Below the pieces are notes generated by a model. The model had not been told where the DNA came from. It did not search any database and saw only the letters and a list, made by a program, of their open reading frames with translations. A stretch of DNA of 64,000 bases, from the NCBI GenBank assembly GCA_027405735.1, contig JAPEHQ010000001.1, positions 248,001 through 312,000 of the forward strand, in the 5' to 3' direction. The number at the start of each line of letters is the position of its first letter. Within the stretch, counting starts at the first letter, position 1. This document shows, piece by piece, positions 34,035 through 46,860 of this stretch. This stretch comes from Mucor racemosus (lineage: Eukaryota > Mucoromycota > Mucoromycetes > Mucorales > Mucoraceae). The position numbers and the translations under genes are program-made.

Positions 34035-34956
34035 GGTAGTAGGCTTCTTGGTGGTGGTGGTGGTGGTAGTAGTAGACTTCTTGGTGGTAGTGGTAGTAGG
34101 CTTCTTGGTGGTGGTGGTGGTAGTGGTGGTAGTGGGTTTCTTCGATTTCTTGGAAGGTTTGGTACGACGACTGGAAGCAACTCTTGTAGAACGAGATTTC
34201 TTCTTGGTGCTACGACGTTTAGTAGTGGTAGTGGTAGTGGTAGTACTAGAGGAAGAAACTTTCTTTGCAGCTTTATTGACAATGGCATTTGCAATCTTTT
34301 TAGTTGATTCTTTAACACAATAAGAACCACCTGTCAATAAATTGTTACAAGAGCCTTTATTAATTGAAGGATTCATGTTGTAAAGTGCATCCAATTCAAT
34401 TTCATGAGCTTTTGAAACAGTAATACAAGTATCAGTGCTTTTGACTATATATATTTGTTAAATTAGTAAATCAAACAAAATACAACAGCATCAAATCAAC
34501 TTTACCTATATAGGTTTTGGTACATGCAGTTTCCAAAGTGGTCTCGCCATCTTTCTTGACGCAATAAGATTTACCAATATAAAGATTAGTACATCCCGAA
34601 TTGATTTGATCGTTCCATTCATGAAGACTCTTTTCAGCAACATTGTATTTAAGAGCCAAAGTATAACAATTATCACCGGAAGCAACTTTATGATACTTTT
34701 GACAATCATCACCTCTTTTTCTTAAAGAAACAATAGCGCCTTGATGATTAGTAACAAGGTCTTCATGATCATCGATTAATTCAAATGGTTGTTCAACAGC
34801 ATCTTCGGGTGCAAATGGTGCTAAATAACTAGCAGCAAAATTGACATTGGCAGGAATTGAAAAGTTTCCATGAACTACAGCAATTCCGCTTCTTAAATTA
34901 ATAGCTGAAACAGTTGAAGCAGCAGCTACAATAATAACTGATTTTATAATTTGCAT
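33303..34956 (-). CDS. Secreted LysM protein with Thr-rich linker and 3D-like domain
   Basis: Exons 34506-34956, 33509-34444 and 33303-33445 give 509 aa. Signal peptide MQIIKSVIIVAAASTVSA. Two LysM-type modules: one at about 85-135 (YHKVASGDNCYTLALKYNV...LYIGKSYCV), one at about 145-195, split by the first intron (STDTCITVSKAHEIELDALYNMNP). Residues 213-320 are Thr/Lys/Pro low complexity, probably O-mannosylated. From about 337, DLTYYWIAHP...INLGGCSC, AANDIKRNTKIYVP and HNGCLLVDDRSWSFDSNHIDFYVY follow the three-aspartate plan of 3D/double-psi beta-barrel domains. LysM binds chitin oligomers; a wall role is likely. Whether the barrel is catalytic is unknown. Confidence 0.85.
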
Positions 34957-35487
34957 TCAATTGAATTTAGGATAAAAAAAAGGAACGGGTGGGGGGGTTT
35001 GTGAGGTGGTGAAGGGATAGAAAGGAAAGAGAAGAGATCCAGGAACAGCAATCAATTTGAATGGATTTTTATATATACATAGTATTTGCTTGTAATACCA
35101 TATAATTTATTATGTACTTCTTTTCCTGGTATTCTATCTTTTTTCTGTTTCTTCCAACATTTCTTCTATATATATTAAATTCAATTAAATACAGAAAATA
35201 TTGGCAGAATATCAATTTTGTAATGTTGGTGTAACTCGCAATTTGTTATACAAATCTTACTAGATGCACTACAATTTAAATTAGATATCATTTACCGTGA
35301 ACCCTGACGTATACGGTAGATAAACCTTACTTTTGATGCTGTCAATCGAACAAACTCCTTATAGCATCATTATTTCAATAGAAACTTATCCGTCAAATAA
35401 ACCGATTCACATAAATATAAACAATAATACAGAGAGAAACCGAAATTTATAAATCTTTTTTTTTTCTTGATTTCAACACACTGAAGA
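34957..35487. promoter_or_regulatory. Divergent intergenic region, LysM gene and ELO gene
   Basis: 531 bp between the two starts. A purine/pyrimidine-biased stretch with GGGTGGGGGGG lies at about 34987-35000 near the LysM start, and a T-rich tract near 35456-35465 precedes the ELO start. No specific site recognised. Confidence 0.35.
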
Positions 35488-36624
35488 ATGTTTGCTTGGG
35501 ATTGGAGTCATTTAAATCCAACAATAGCCAGTGAATTTCAATGGATATATGGATCAACTCCAATGTCTGATTTAAGCGTAAGTTTATATGCTAGTTTCTG
35601 TGATTTTTTGGTAAATAACTTGAGTTCAAAACACAAGGTTATCTATACAAGTTGGGTAGCTTATTTTATAGTCATTATATCAGTTCGTTGGTATATGGCA
35701 GAAAGAACTAGAATTGGCAGATCTCATAAAGCATTACGGTTTTATAATGGCTCAATGATTATTTGTAGTGTATTTGTATGGTATATATCCTCAACTTCTA
35801 CCTGGAAAATTGTGGTAATATGTTGAAATTGTAATTGAATGTCGTGTAAACTAAATTTTTTTTTTAACAGAGACATCAATCAGGTATACTCTCTTATTGT
35901 CATGCTGCACAGTATCCTGCTTTTCGTCAATATGGCGGTAAAATGTTTTATTCGATGTATATATGCTATTTGCTACGTTATTATGTATTTTTTGATACGG
36001 TTATTCTGGCATTACGAAAGGTAATATACAGCACTTTCAATATATATAAAGGCCATATTTACATAATGCAAATAGAAACCAATACCTTTCTTACATTGGT
36101 ATCAACATATGTTTGTTATTCTCATGCTGTGGTCTTGGATACAAGACCAAAGTATATTTGGAAGGTAAAATAAAGAAATGAAAGGGAAAAAAGAGAAATA
36201 AAGGAATTAAAAGAAGTATTGGAATCCATGTATTGTATAGTTTGGCGATAGCAATAATTAGTTTTGTACAGATATTTAGATATTGTTACTACTTTTGTAA
36301 TTGCACAAATATGAAATCTACAGCGTGGATCAAGGTTTGTATTTGTAACCAAAGTAAATGTAATATCTCTTGTTTCTAAAAACGCACAAATAGAATGTCG
36401 CTTTATTCTTTGAAATCGTCCAATTTATTGCAGGTATCACATTGACAGGATATCAAATGAGCATTTGCCCACAATCAAATTGTATTTTATTGTCAGCAAG
36501 TATTAATGTAACAATGGTTTATATGGTAGTAAAATATTACGATTCAAGTGAAAAGGCTGTGGCTACCACAAGAGAGCATTACAAAAGAAGAAATAGTAAC
36601 AAAAAAGAATTGCTGGAACTCTGA
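35488..36624 (+). CDS. ELO-family fatty-acid elongase-like membrane protein
   Basis: Exons 35488-35814, 35871-36020, 36076-36164, 36241-36334 and 36394-36624 give 296 aa, normal for ELO proteins. Several hydrophobic segments are present. Family landmarks are GGKMFYSMYICYLLRYYVFFDTVILALRKK (ELO has KxxEhhDTVhhhLrKK), then PFLHWYQHM, RYCYYF and the later FFEIVQFIAG helix. ELO enzymes condense malonyl-CoA with acyl-CoA in the endoplasmic reticulum. The usual HxxHH box reads HWYQH here, so one conserved His is Gln, and the usual E of the preceding KxxE motif reads Y. It may be a diverged or inactive elongase. The C-terminus is basic (RREHYK-type), but no clear KKxx retrieval signal is seen. Confidence 0.8.
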
Positions 36625-37847
36625 TTCATATTGAAAGATCAATTTAAAAATTAATATTGCTTTTTGGTTTCCCCCCCCCCTTTTGTAGTACAACTCATAG
36701 ATTCAAAAGCTTCTCTCTTTTTCATGGTTCATACAAATATAGAGTATCAAAATTGCCCCTGTTCTCTTTTTCTTTATTACATTTACATGCATTATTATAA
36801 AATTTATTACGGAAAATTCCATCAATCTTACCGAGAATTAAATTTTCTTTTTTTTTTTCGGTCAAAATGAATTAATACATACTCTTCATTAAATTTAAAA
36901 TTGTGCTGGTTTGTGTAAACGTAATTAGTAACACTGTGTGCATTTATCATGAGTAGATCGGTTTTTGCAAGATCAGAAAGCCCAATTTTGAACCTCTTTA
37001 AAAAGTATAGAAGCTATGCACAATATTTGTTTTTAATGTAAACCATACCAAAACTAATGGCTCGCACTTTCAATGTATGTACAGTATCTATACACACGTG
37101 GACAGAATATTCACGGCTTTTCATGGCTGATCTTATTTATCGAAGTGATTCTGCTGAGGAAGTTTTTTGGTACGTCGTTTTTACTTCTCTCCCCTAATTT
37201 CTTTTTTACTTTTTGCTTGTTTTTATTTTGTTTTATGAGGTTTATAGGTAACTATACTCTTTAATTGAGAAGTTATCCATGACTTGCTATATATCTGGAT
37301 TAAGATATCATTTCTAGTAGTCTTCCTGAGAGAGTAAATTCTGCGTCAGTCTAATGTCATTACGATAGACATTAGGTGTATTCTACACAGCTCATGATCC
37401 TTTTAGTGTATTTTTTTATCCCTTGAAGGGTATGTTACTATTATTGTACGGTATATACTTGAATAAAGACTTTTATTGTAACAAAGCTATGAAAACTTCA
37501 TTGTCATAAACCATAAAAACATAAATATGCACACATGTAAGCCTTTATTTCACAGTTGTTCAGTGTTAGATTTGCTGAATACATGCTCCAAGTTTCAGCT
37601 TCCGAGGGCCATTGTGTATTCGGTAAGTTTGAACAACAAGCTGGTTCAGCATACTTTAACAGCACAGAAATCATGAATTTTCAAAATTTTCAATGTTCAA
37701 AATTGGAGCGTGCCCTTCTTTCTATAATCAATATCATACTAGAAACTTTTTAGAATATACCTTATACACTGCTAAACGGATATAAGCTGGCCACATTATG
37801 CTACTTATTCCGAAATTTATTCTATATATAAATATATATATATTTCA
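36625..37847. other. Non-coding flank of repeat zone
   Basis: No gene supported. Contains a C10 tract near 36671-36680, a short dispersed repeat at 37597-37650 (reverse complement of 17818-17870) and a TA-rich tract near 37824-37845. Short ORFs are low-complexity AT-rich strings. Confidence 0.4.
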
Positions 37848-39340
37848 AAAACAGGTAAAATTCGCAGCTTTCACTCCTTGAAAACTGGGTCACACTCTTC
37901 ATCTCTGCTCTACTTTTTTTCACTAAATAACACCAAGAAAAAATTATATGTCAATGTACCTGAGATGTTCAACTTTAATTCAAAAATAAATATCCGGAAA
38001 TATCCTATTTTTTGCAGTTGGCATTAATTTTTCAGTCTTAATGTTTCAAATTTTTATAGGTATTTCGCTGCTAAAAATAAAAAAATTGAGCCTTCATATC
38101 TCTACAAAAAAATAAGCAATACTAACTTTTTTTAATAATAAAACTTGCTTGTTTTGGAATACTCTATAACATATTTTAGTATGAAAAAATTCTGATCACT
38201 TTTATTTTTTTTTTGTTTTTTTGGCATTTTTGTAGTAAATTTCAAAAATATTGGTTAAATTGAGCAGCAGTTTTTTTACATTCATTTCATCAAGCTCACT
38301 GAGCTCTCTCGGACCCAGTTTAATTTTTTTTAAAATATTGATTTTCTGTGGAGATATCCGCAAAAATGTGTGCAAAGAGATACCTCCGCTTCTAGCTTTA
38401 ATTTTCCCTTGTATACCCTCATCCCAAATTTGAATTTGAAAAAAAATTGACAAAAACCCCCCATTTTCTCTACGAAAAATGCAGCTAGCGGGCTCAGTAA
38501 TAGCTCGATCAATAGATAATTTTGCTGCGCATTACTTCTATTGCTTAGATTTTGAATATAATTACAAAAAGTGATGTGCATTCTCAAAAAACCTTCAAAT
38601 TTTCTATCTCATTTTATGCAAAATTGATGTAAAAAATTTGCCTGAATTTTATATAGATAGATGAAGAATTCAAAACCCTACAAAAACTGTTTAATACACT
38701 AGGTTAACTTACTTTGCAGTTTATGAGTATTTAAACAATTTTGTTTTTACATCGTTTTTCGATCATTTTTTCAAACCAATTTTGGAACCCCGTTACTATA
38801 GACTTTTTAAGCTGTGATATGAACTATTATTTTCGTTATCTCGACAAAAAATTAATATTTTTCGCTAAACCAAAAAATGTAGAGTAGCTTTGAGTTGGAT
38901 CTATCTTGTAAATACAAAAAATTAATATCCTAATTCAGGTGCTCAGTTTTTTACGATCCATTTTAACTTTTAGGTCAATTTTGTTGGTGGTCGATGTTTG
39001 GTCTGCGCACTTATATTCTGGTATTAATATTTCTATTTTCTGGGGGATCATATCAATGGCCCATAGACTAAAAGTACGTCTTCTTTGAATTTTTTATATA
39101 ATTTGACTCAATATTGCGATAAAACATTTGAAAACCATTTAAAAACTATCTAAACCTACTTTTTACAGCCATAAAAAATCTACAATAAAAACCTTATTTC
39201 AGCAAATTTCGATCCTAATAACTTCCAATTTTAAATGAGAACAGAGGGACACATATTTGACACTCTGATCTCAAAAGGCAACTTCTACATAACCTACTGT
39301 GTGTTGGGGAAATCATTGCCAAAGCGCAATGATAGCTTAC
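37848..39340 (-). repeat. Repeat X, minus-strand copy without LINE
   Basis: Reverse complement aligns with 17995-18706 then 24290-25270. At the LINE site this copy reads GAGATAACGAAAATAATAGTTC without interruption, so it records the empty site. The two copies have diverged by many substitutions and indels, so repeat X is much older than the LINE insertion. Confidence 0.85.
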
Positions 39341-40234
39341 TGCGCACTTTTAATGAAAATAACTAAAAATATGATCTCTATAAATACTGTTCCAAGAAGT
39401 AAGCTGCAACTCACTGTATATGGACATAGGTATGAATATGTGCTACAAATTTCTTAGATATTAGATATTAGATATTATGAGTTACTTTGCAAACTATATC
39501 TACTATCTTATGTTGTTAAATCTGGATGCAACAATGAGATACTTATTAACATATAATGTTTCTCTACATTAAATATTTTTCCTTGTCAAAAGTTGCTGTA
39601 AAAAAAACATAAAGAGTAACGACTTGAAAATCATTTCAACTAATTACACTGCAATCATCAAATACATATAATGATTTGTAATTTTTAACTAATAACAAAA
39701 GTAGATGATATACTTATTGCATATACAGTTATTATTCTTGTTATTATTATAAATTTGTAATTACTGGGCTGTTGGGGAGGTTGGCGTTCTTCTTTGTAAA
39801 TTATGTATTGATTAGTGAATTAACAAATGTAAAGGGGTAGTAAAAAGGCAGATAAATCTAGACGGGATCATGTAATGACTTCTTTATTGTAGTATTTATA
39901 TAAAGAATAATAATGAGATTAGATTTTGCATGAATGGAACTGAAATGCTTAACTCCTCATTACAATGCTCCTATTAAAAATGTCTATTACTGGATGTAGA
40001 TTATACTTCATACTCCACCAACAATTTCATCTGCTACCATGTCAGACAATATATCAAATATGTCCAAAGAATCGTTCTCTCAGCCGACTGACTCGCGAAC
40101 AAGCAGTAAGTGTCGTTGTCACGATGACATTGGTAATTTATTCAAGCAGCCCATAAAACACAGCTTTTTGTTTTTAGGCTTTAGACCCTCCTAGGTAATT
40201 CAATAATAAACAATGATGAAGGTAGTAGTAAGAG
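39341..40234. other. Non-coding stretch between repeats
   Basis: AT-rich, no coding signal. A tandem TTAGATA motif (three copies) lies near 39455-39475. Confidence 0.35.
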
Positions 40235-42974
40235 CGCTACGGCCGAACTATGCTTCCTAGGGGCATAATGATATAATGATCTGCACATGTGGGCAGAATA
40301 ATTTTTTTTTGTGCAGATCAGGCAGCCCAGATGAGCAGAGAAATGAGATCAAGGTTTTTTAGTCAATTTACTAAAGTATATCAATCATAATATACTTTAA
40401 TTAATAACGAAGATAATTTGGATGGTTGTTTAAAGCAGATGTGAGTTCCTCTAATTCAACAGGATTGCCCTATTGACAAGATACATTAATTTGAAATTTG
40501 GGCTTTGAAAGAGTTCTGCCCATGTTCTTCTTTCGAGGACCAAATGAGAACAACGACGACAACCTGTTTGGTAACACTAAAAGTATTTATGCCTTTGTAA
40601 ATTCCTGTTTGTAACACACAAAATCTTTTTTCCTCACTAATCTTTCCTCAGCTCTTTTATTTACGTTTAAAACTACAACAAAAAGACTAATATTTTTTTA
40701 TAAACTGAAATCAAGTAGTAGGTACAAGTATATGTTTTTCCTATAATTGTTTATTTGGAAATAAATTATTAACTACTGTTAATGTTAGGGCACGTTATAA
40801 TACTGTATATCTCTCAAACAAAAAAAGCATTCAGAACTTAATCATTTTGTTCCATTTTCTACTTTATAACCAATGCTTTTTTGGTCTAAAGTCTAAAGTC
40901 GATATCTACCTGAAGAAAAACTGGTGATCATAAATGTATAAATGTTTACAGTAATAAGCTTGAATCAAGTGGGTACAGTATTGTAAATTCTTGAAAAAGT
41001 CCTCAAGTATTATAAAATCTCTTATTTTTAAGACTTACAAGGCTTATAAGCGGAATATTAATTTCAAGAATTATTTTTGTCCAGATCATCAATTTTGATA
41101 TTTTTTAATTTTTTTTTCTGATTTTGCAAATCTAGGGTCAATTATACTACCAATTATAAAAATAAAAAATATACACATATACAAAATTTAGCGCTCTATT
41201 TGCTCAATAAAAAATAATAAACATTTTTATTACAAAATATTACGTGAAAATCCTTTAACCAAAAAACCGTTTTTCGGGCAAAAGTGCAAATTTTCATTAC
41301 CTAACATTTAATATTAAGCTTTTATAAGATGCGTATTAGTCATGGCTACAGTTTTCTCTCATAATGTAGTATATTTAAACGTTGATTTTGGTATCAAAAA
41401 TTGATTTTTCTGTTTTTTGATCAAAATCATGAGTGTTGGTAAGGCTAAAATGAACTCCAAAAATGTCCGCTACAAAAACTGAATTTTCAGACAGTTCATG
41501 GTTAAATATAAGAAAAATAAAAAAAAATGCTTTTTTATTTAAAACTTAGATATACGATAGTACAGTATAAGAGACTTAGTCGTTCAACCTTGCTATGCTC
41601 AATTACGGCATCGATCTACGGGCTAGCTTTTGCAATTTTTTAATAAATGTATGATATGACAGACGCTTTTTCTAGTACAAAATTTTATTTTTCTATTATA
41701 GTAACAGATATTACCTATTTTACTTAGTTTATAGTTCATGCGTTGTAATGCTGCTTTTACATTGCCTGAAATGAGCAGGGTTTTGATTGCGCTGAATAAT
41801 GTAAAGCCTTGAAAATCCTTTTCTCGTGTGTTGTTTCTCTTTTTTTTTTGTTTTCGTATTTCAAGGATATATTCACCGTTTGATAAGGCATATCAGATTA
41901 TCAAGCTGGTATACATTTCTTTTATCTGAATACACATGTTAACATAAGGGACTAATATGTTTAATTTAGGTAGCAGTCTACAGTATATTTGAGATCGATA
42001 TTTTTATTTAACCGCATTCTAAGCTCAAATATCATTTTTACTACTGTATTGTAGGACGTACTTCTTAATTACCAGATCAAATCGAGGGCAATAATGATAT
42101 TTATTATATCTACTCAATGAAAAGCTAGGGCTGGCTACAAACCCACGAAATATTCCAGAAAATGATAAAATTTCAAATGATATAGATACAAAAAAAAAAG
42201 AAGAATAATCAAATGTTTTGTCTAATAACCATAGTTTTGATTGTAGCCATGCTTGAAAACAAATCTTTTTACAGCTGACAATTCGTAAACTAAACTAGTA
42301 AGTTTAAAGAAGGTTATTTTATTTAAATTTTATGAGTGATAAAGTAACATCTATAATCTTAGATTTGGCTTGCATATAAATTTAAGCACTAAGTGTTATT
42401 TAAGTTTATGCTCTAGCAAAAACTATAGTTGCTGTAAACATTATAGCTATAAACATATTTACAAATAATGATAATCGTAACTGTATTGGCTCTTGCATGT
42501 ATTGCTCATACATCAACAACGCATTAAATTGTATTGTCTATAATCTTCTAAATCTCAATAAAAGCAACAAACGTAATTTAAAAACCCATTCCAGTAAAAA
42601 ATACAATGGAATTTTGAGAACGGCACAATTCTCATGTGCAAACCAATTTGTGCCCATTCGATCAGCTCATTATTATGCTCACGGTCAGATTTTATTATTA
42701 TGCACAAATAGGAATAATGATATGCTTATGGGCAATTCTACTATTATTATGCACACATGGGATTAATGTTATTATGCGCACGGACAGAATCTATAATTCT
42801 GTACATACAGGCTTTTCGTTATGCTCGTATGCAGTTTCTTTTGTTGTGCCCATGTGCAGCATCTTGTTATCTTTTTAGCCATTATTCAGTGGGCGCGACA
42901 ACTCATCAGGCCATAGTGTGCAGCCCACCTAGGCACAAAAAAATCGTCTTGTGCAGTACAGGTCGGCCGTAGTG
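40235..42974 (+). mobile_element. CACTACGGCC-ended element, copy B, both ends present
   Basis: Starts CGCTACGGCCGAAC and ends GTCGGCCGTAGTG (inverted, one change in the terminal CACTA). Inside it matches copy A' reversed: 40235-40937 corresponds to the outer part of A', and 40940-41806 and 42315-42974 to the palindrome arm. It lacks the part of A' between about 13310 and 13980. It has about 510 bp (41807-42314) absent from A and A' but shared in part with copy C. At about 40730 it shows the site where the mariner entered A'. No transposase is visible. Confidence 0.8.
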
Positions 42975-44254
42975 CTTTTATATATAAATTCTTTAAACTT
43001 GTGATTTTATGGACTCTTTTTGAATCCGGTTGTATCATCTTATACTTTTCAAGTTCAATCCGTTATTAGACTAATAATGTTGTAGTAAGTTGTATTTATG
43101 TTTTACTTAAAATAAGCCTTTGAATAATTAATAGCAGCAATACAGCCGAAACTTAATTTTTGTATGAAATTTCAATACCTGCATCTTATAGCTGCTTGGA
43201 ATATTTAAACAGCCGCGTCCGGGCTGTCCGGTAATTTTTTCTAGAGATTTAAAGCGTGGAAATATCATTAGATGGCCGCTTCCGGAGATTGTTCGGCTTT
43301 TTTGGAAGAATGACTATTGGCAAAAATATGAATTATATACTATGTTGTATGCCAAAAAGTACCATATGTTATCTCCTTCTACAGTAACAACACATCTTAC
43401 AATTTATTGACTACGAGATTTATTGAAATGCAAACACTTGATACTGGATATAAAAGACTCCTAGCGTGCTAAGTTTATCCAGCGATTACCAATAACGCTT
43501 GGATCTCAATTATAACACCATATTATTTTATCGCGGCGGTTAATCAATCAAGTAGCAATCAAATCGACATCAAAACATATTTAGCGCAGCATTAAAACAA
43601 GACAACTGACAACTCACAAGTTTTGCAAGAGTGGCTAAATTATGATTGATTCATTTAAATCCATAGATTACTATCAAACAGATCTAATAGTTGGATAATG
43701 CCTTAAATTACATCTCAGAATCTCAATGTCAAATCAATATAAAAGACTATACTTTTATATCTAAATAAACGATATTTTGTTTTTATTATACAGTTGAAGA
43801 ACTAATTCATTACTCATTCTCTTTTAACTGTATTCTTTTTTAAGTATTATTCATCAAACCTGAAAATACACGACAAGGCTAAACCTTTTGCAATTCTGCG
43901 GATTAGCGCTAGAAGTACTTGCCATTGCAACAGGAGGTCATTTGGATTTATATTCGTTGAGAAGAACTGATGGGCTGGCTGATTTTAGTAGGTGTAAGTA
44001 GCAGGTAACCAATTTGTTGCTCGAACTGGCTGAACGTAAAATAATCCATGGATGCTGGTAGTATTGTTGTCGAGCCGGGTTTTGCCTGTCAAATTTACTA
44101 GTATGAATATCATATGCATTAATAAAAAAGGAAATCATTTGCTAGACATATGCAAAGCTTACTAAGAAAAAAAAAGGAGAATCATATTCGATGAGAAGCA
44201 AGGTCATCGGAGATTCTCTTTCAAAATTTATATTCTAATACCAAAGAGCTTCCC

Positions 44255-44330
44255 CTTTGGCGGGTTTGAGCTCACGAATATGTGTGTCACACTCAATTTG
44301 TAGCGGATGCGCTACCCATTACGCTTGTCA
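44255..44330 (-). other. tRNA-like sequence (pseudo-tRNA or SINE head)
   Basis: On the minus strand AAGCGTAATGGG (44315-44326) matches the Pol III A box in 10 of 12 positions, and AGCTCAAACCC (44262-44272) matches the B box in 9 of 11, 42 nt apart. A D-stem GCGT/GCGC can form. The acceptor stem and anticodon stem do not pair, so this is not a working tRNA gene and no anticodon is assigned. Confidence 0.35.
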
Positions 44331-44888
44331 ATTTCCTTTGGTCTACAATTTTAATCCGCGTATTTGTGGACATGTATTTGTCAGTTTTTTACTATTTTGG
44401 GAAATGCAGCAAATAGAAATGTATTTTTTCTTTTTGGAAATGATAGTAGAGCTTTCCAGAAATTGGTAGTAGACATCATCTGAAAAAAATGCCAATTTTT
44501 GATGGAGGTATAGACAGAAATCAATGTTAGTACATTAATATTAAGCTGTATAACACAAAAATTGAACATGTATGAATATAAAGCAATATTTGCCGAAATG
44601 GGAGTTAGTACAGTATAACATGAGATACAACGCACAAAAACTCAAGTGATATTCAACAGATGCAGTTGCATTTGGAAATTCAGTTTTTAGGGGTGGAAAC
44701 ACTTATAATTATAAATTATACTGGATAACTAAAGTACGCATTATTTATCAAACTAAAGACAGACACCAACTTTCCAATCCACCAGTGTTAAATGCAGATA
44801 TCAATTGTATAATCTCTACCAATGCAAAATAATAATATGATAATATACTGTATTATGAATCAATTAATTTGACAATTATAACCAATGC

Positions 44889-44923
<35 letters not shown>
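44889..44923 (+). repeat. (AAT)n microsatellite
   Basis: About eleven uninterrupted AAT/TAA units in non-coding DNA. Confidence 0.9.
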
Positions 44924-45488
44924 GGATCATGTTTTTAAAGTAACAACAAAAAACTACCAACAGTATACTAATATATTGTAATTTAATGCACTATCGTTAA
45001 ATATGGCCGAATATTAATGAATCAGAGAAATACAACTGGTAAAAAAAACTGATACTCAATGTAAAACTATGTCAAGATTGATAAAAGGCGCATTCATTGT
45101 GTGGTGGGAATGGCGGCATTTTGATGGATAGAAATTTCAGGACCAAGATGTTGTGTTTGCTTCAGGATTTTCAAAAGGGTTTAAAAGTTTAAAAGCATTC
45201 TTCATTAAACTCAACTAGATGTTGAATACTCACCATATGCAATTAGTATCATTTTGTCTTTTATTTAATTGTTGTATTATTAAAAATCAAGCTTTTCATA
45301 GCTTATAACAATGACAATGGGATGTTTCTAATTTTAAATTGACATTTATCATAAGGCCAGCTGATGATACTTTTGATACTACTGTAGATGGAACCAGTCC
45401 ATTTAGTTTATGGTATTTGATTATTTGAATCCAAATACCAAGAAACCGTTTGTAAGTACTTACTGTAAGTTGGTTCTAGAGTTCTAGT

Positions 45489-46858
45489 AAAGTATTGATG
45501 AATAAATTGGCTTGGGATAAAGAGGATAAAAAGATGGCAATAGGTTTCTTCGGTGATGGATGGCTATGTTTTTGTTTATGATATTGGAAACATAAGATTA
45601 GAACTCAATGTAAAGCGCCTATAACGCAATAATTATAAAGTAAGACTATATTATCATCAAATAAACTACCACAAAATATTAACATGTATAAAGATTTACA
45701 GTAATAAGCTTGAATCAAGTGGGTACAGCATCGTAAGTTCTTGAAAAAGTTCTCAAGTATTATAAAATCTCTTATTTTTAAGACTTACAAGGCTTATAAG
45801 CGGAATAGTAATTTAGAAAATTATTTTTGTCCAGATCATCAATTTTGACATTTTTTAATTTTTTTTTTTTCTGATTTTGCAAATCTAGGGTCAATTATAC
45901 TACCAATTATAAAAATAAAAAATATACACATATACAAAATTTAGCGCTCTATTTGCTCAATAAAAAATAATAAGCATTTTTATTACAAAATATAACGTGA
46001 AAATCCTTTAACCAAAAAACCGTTTTTCGGGCAAAAGTACAAATTTTCATTACTTAACATTTAATATTAAGCTTTTATAAGATGTGTATTAGTCATGACT
46101 ACAATTTTCTCTCACAATGTAGTATATTTAAACGTTGATTTTGGTATCAAAAATTGATTTTTCTGTTTTGTGATCAAAACCATGAGGGTTGGTAAGGATA
46201 AAATGAGCCCCAAAAATGTCCGCTCCAAAATCTGAATTTTCAGACCATACGTGGTTAAATATAAAAAAAGTTTAAAAAAAACCGCTATTTTATTTAAAAC
46301 TTAGATATATACCATAGTATAAGAGACTTAGCCATTCAATCTTGCTATGCTCAATTACAGTGTCGCTCTACGGGCTCGCTTTTGCAATTTTTTAATGAAT
46401 GTATGATATGACAGACGGTTTTTCTGGTAGAAAAATGTATGCTTTTATGGTAACAGTTATTGCCTATTATATTTAGTTTATGGTTCATATGTTGTAATGC
46501 TGCTTTTACATAGGCTGAAATGAGCAATTTCGCAGGGTTTTAATTACGCTAAATAATGTAAAGCCTTGAAAATCCTTTTCTACGTATGTTGCTTTCATAT
46601 TCCAAGGATATCCTCACCGTTTGATAATTGATAAGGCATATAAGACTATCAAGCTGGTATTCTTTTCTTTTATCTGAATACGCATGCTAACAAAAGGGAC
46701 TACTGTTTTTAATATAGGTAGCAGTCTATCTTAGAAACTGATATTTTTATTTAACCGCATTCTACTAAGAGCAAACATCATTATTTACTACTGCATTGTT
46801 GGATGTATTTCTTGATTACAGTACCAGATAAAATCAAAGGCAATAATGATATTTACAG
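45489..46858 (+). mobile_element. CACTACGGCC family, copy C, internal fragment
   Basis: Aligns with the palindrome arm from the ALNKLAWDK-like patch (45489) to about 46560, then with the copy-B-specific segment to about 46850. Neither terminus is present. The right side is cut by the TA-flanked element at 46861. It is more diverged than A, A' and B. Confidence 0.75.
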
Positions 46859-46860
46859 TA

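Larger units (their letters stand above)
42975..45488. other. 2.5 kb without a recognisable gene
   Basis: Mixed composition with one GC-richer patch at 43210-43310 (GCCGCGTCCGGGCTGTCCGG). Only short ORFs. It contains the tRNA-like relic at 44255-44330 and an AAT microsatellite. Confidence 0.4.

Noticed and set aside
33981..34323. Plus-strand ORFs opposite the LysM gene (Val- or Gly/Ser-rich)
   Set aside because: Shadows of the Thr-codon repeats of the minus-strand LysM protein.
36664..37264. Several 60-70 codon plus-strand ORFs
   Set aside because: Low-complexity AT-rich strings next to a C10 tract, no domain and no conserved splice structure.
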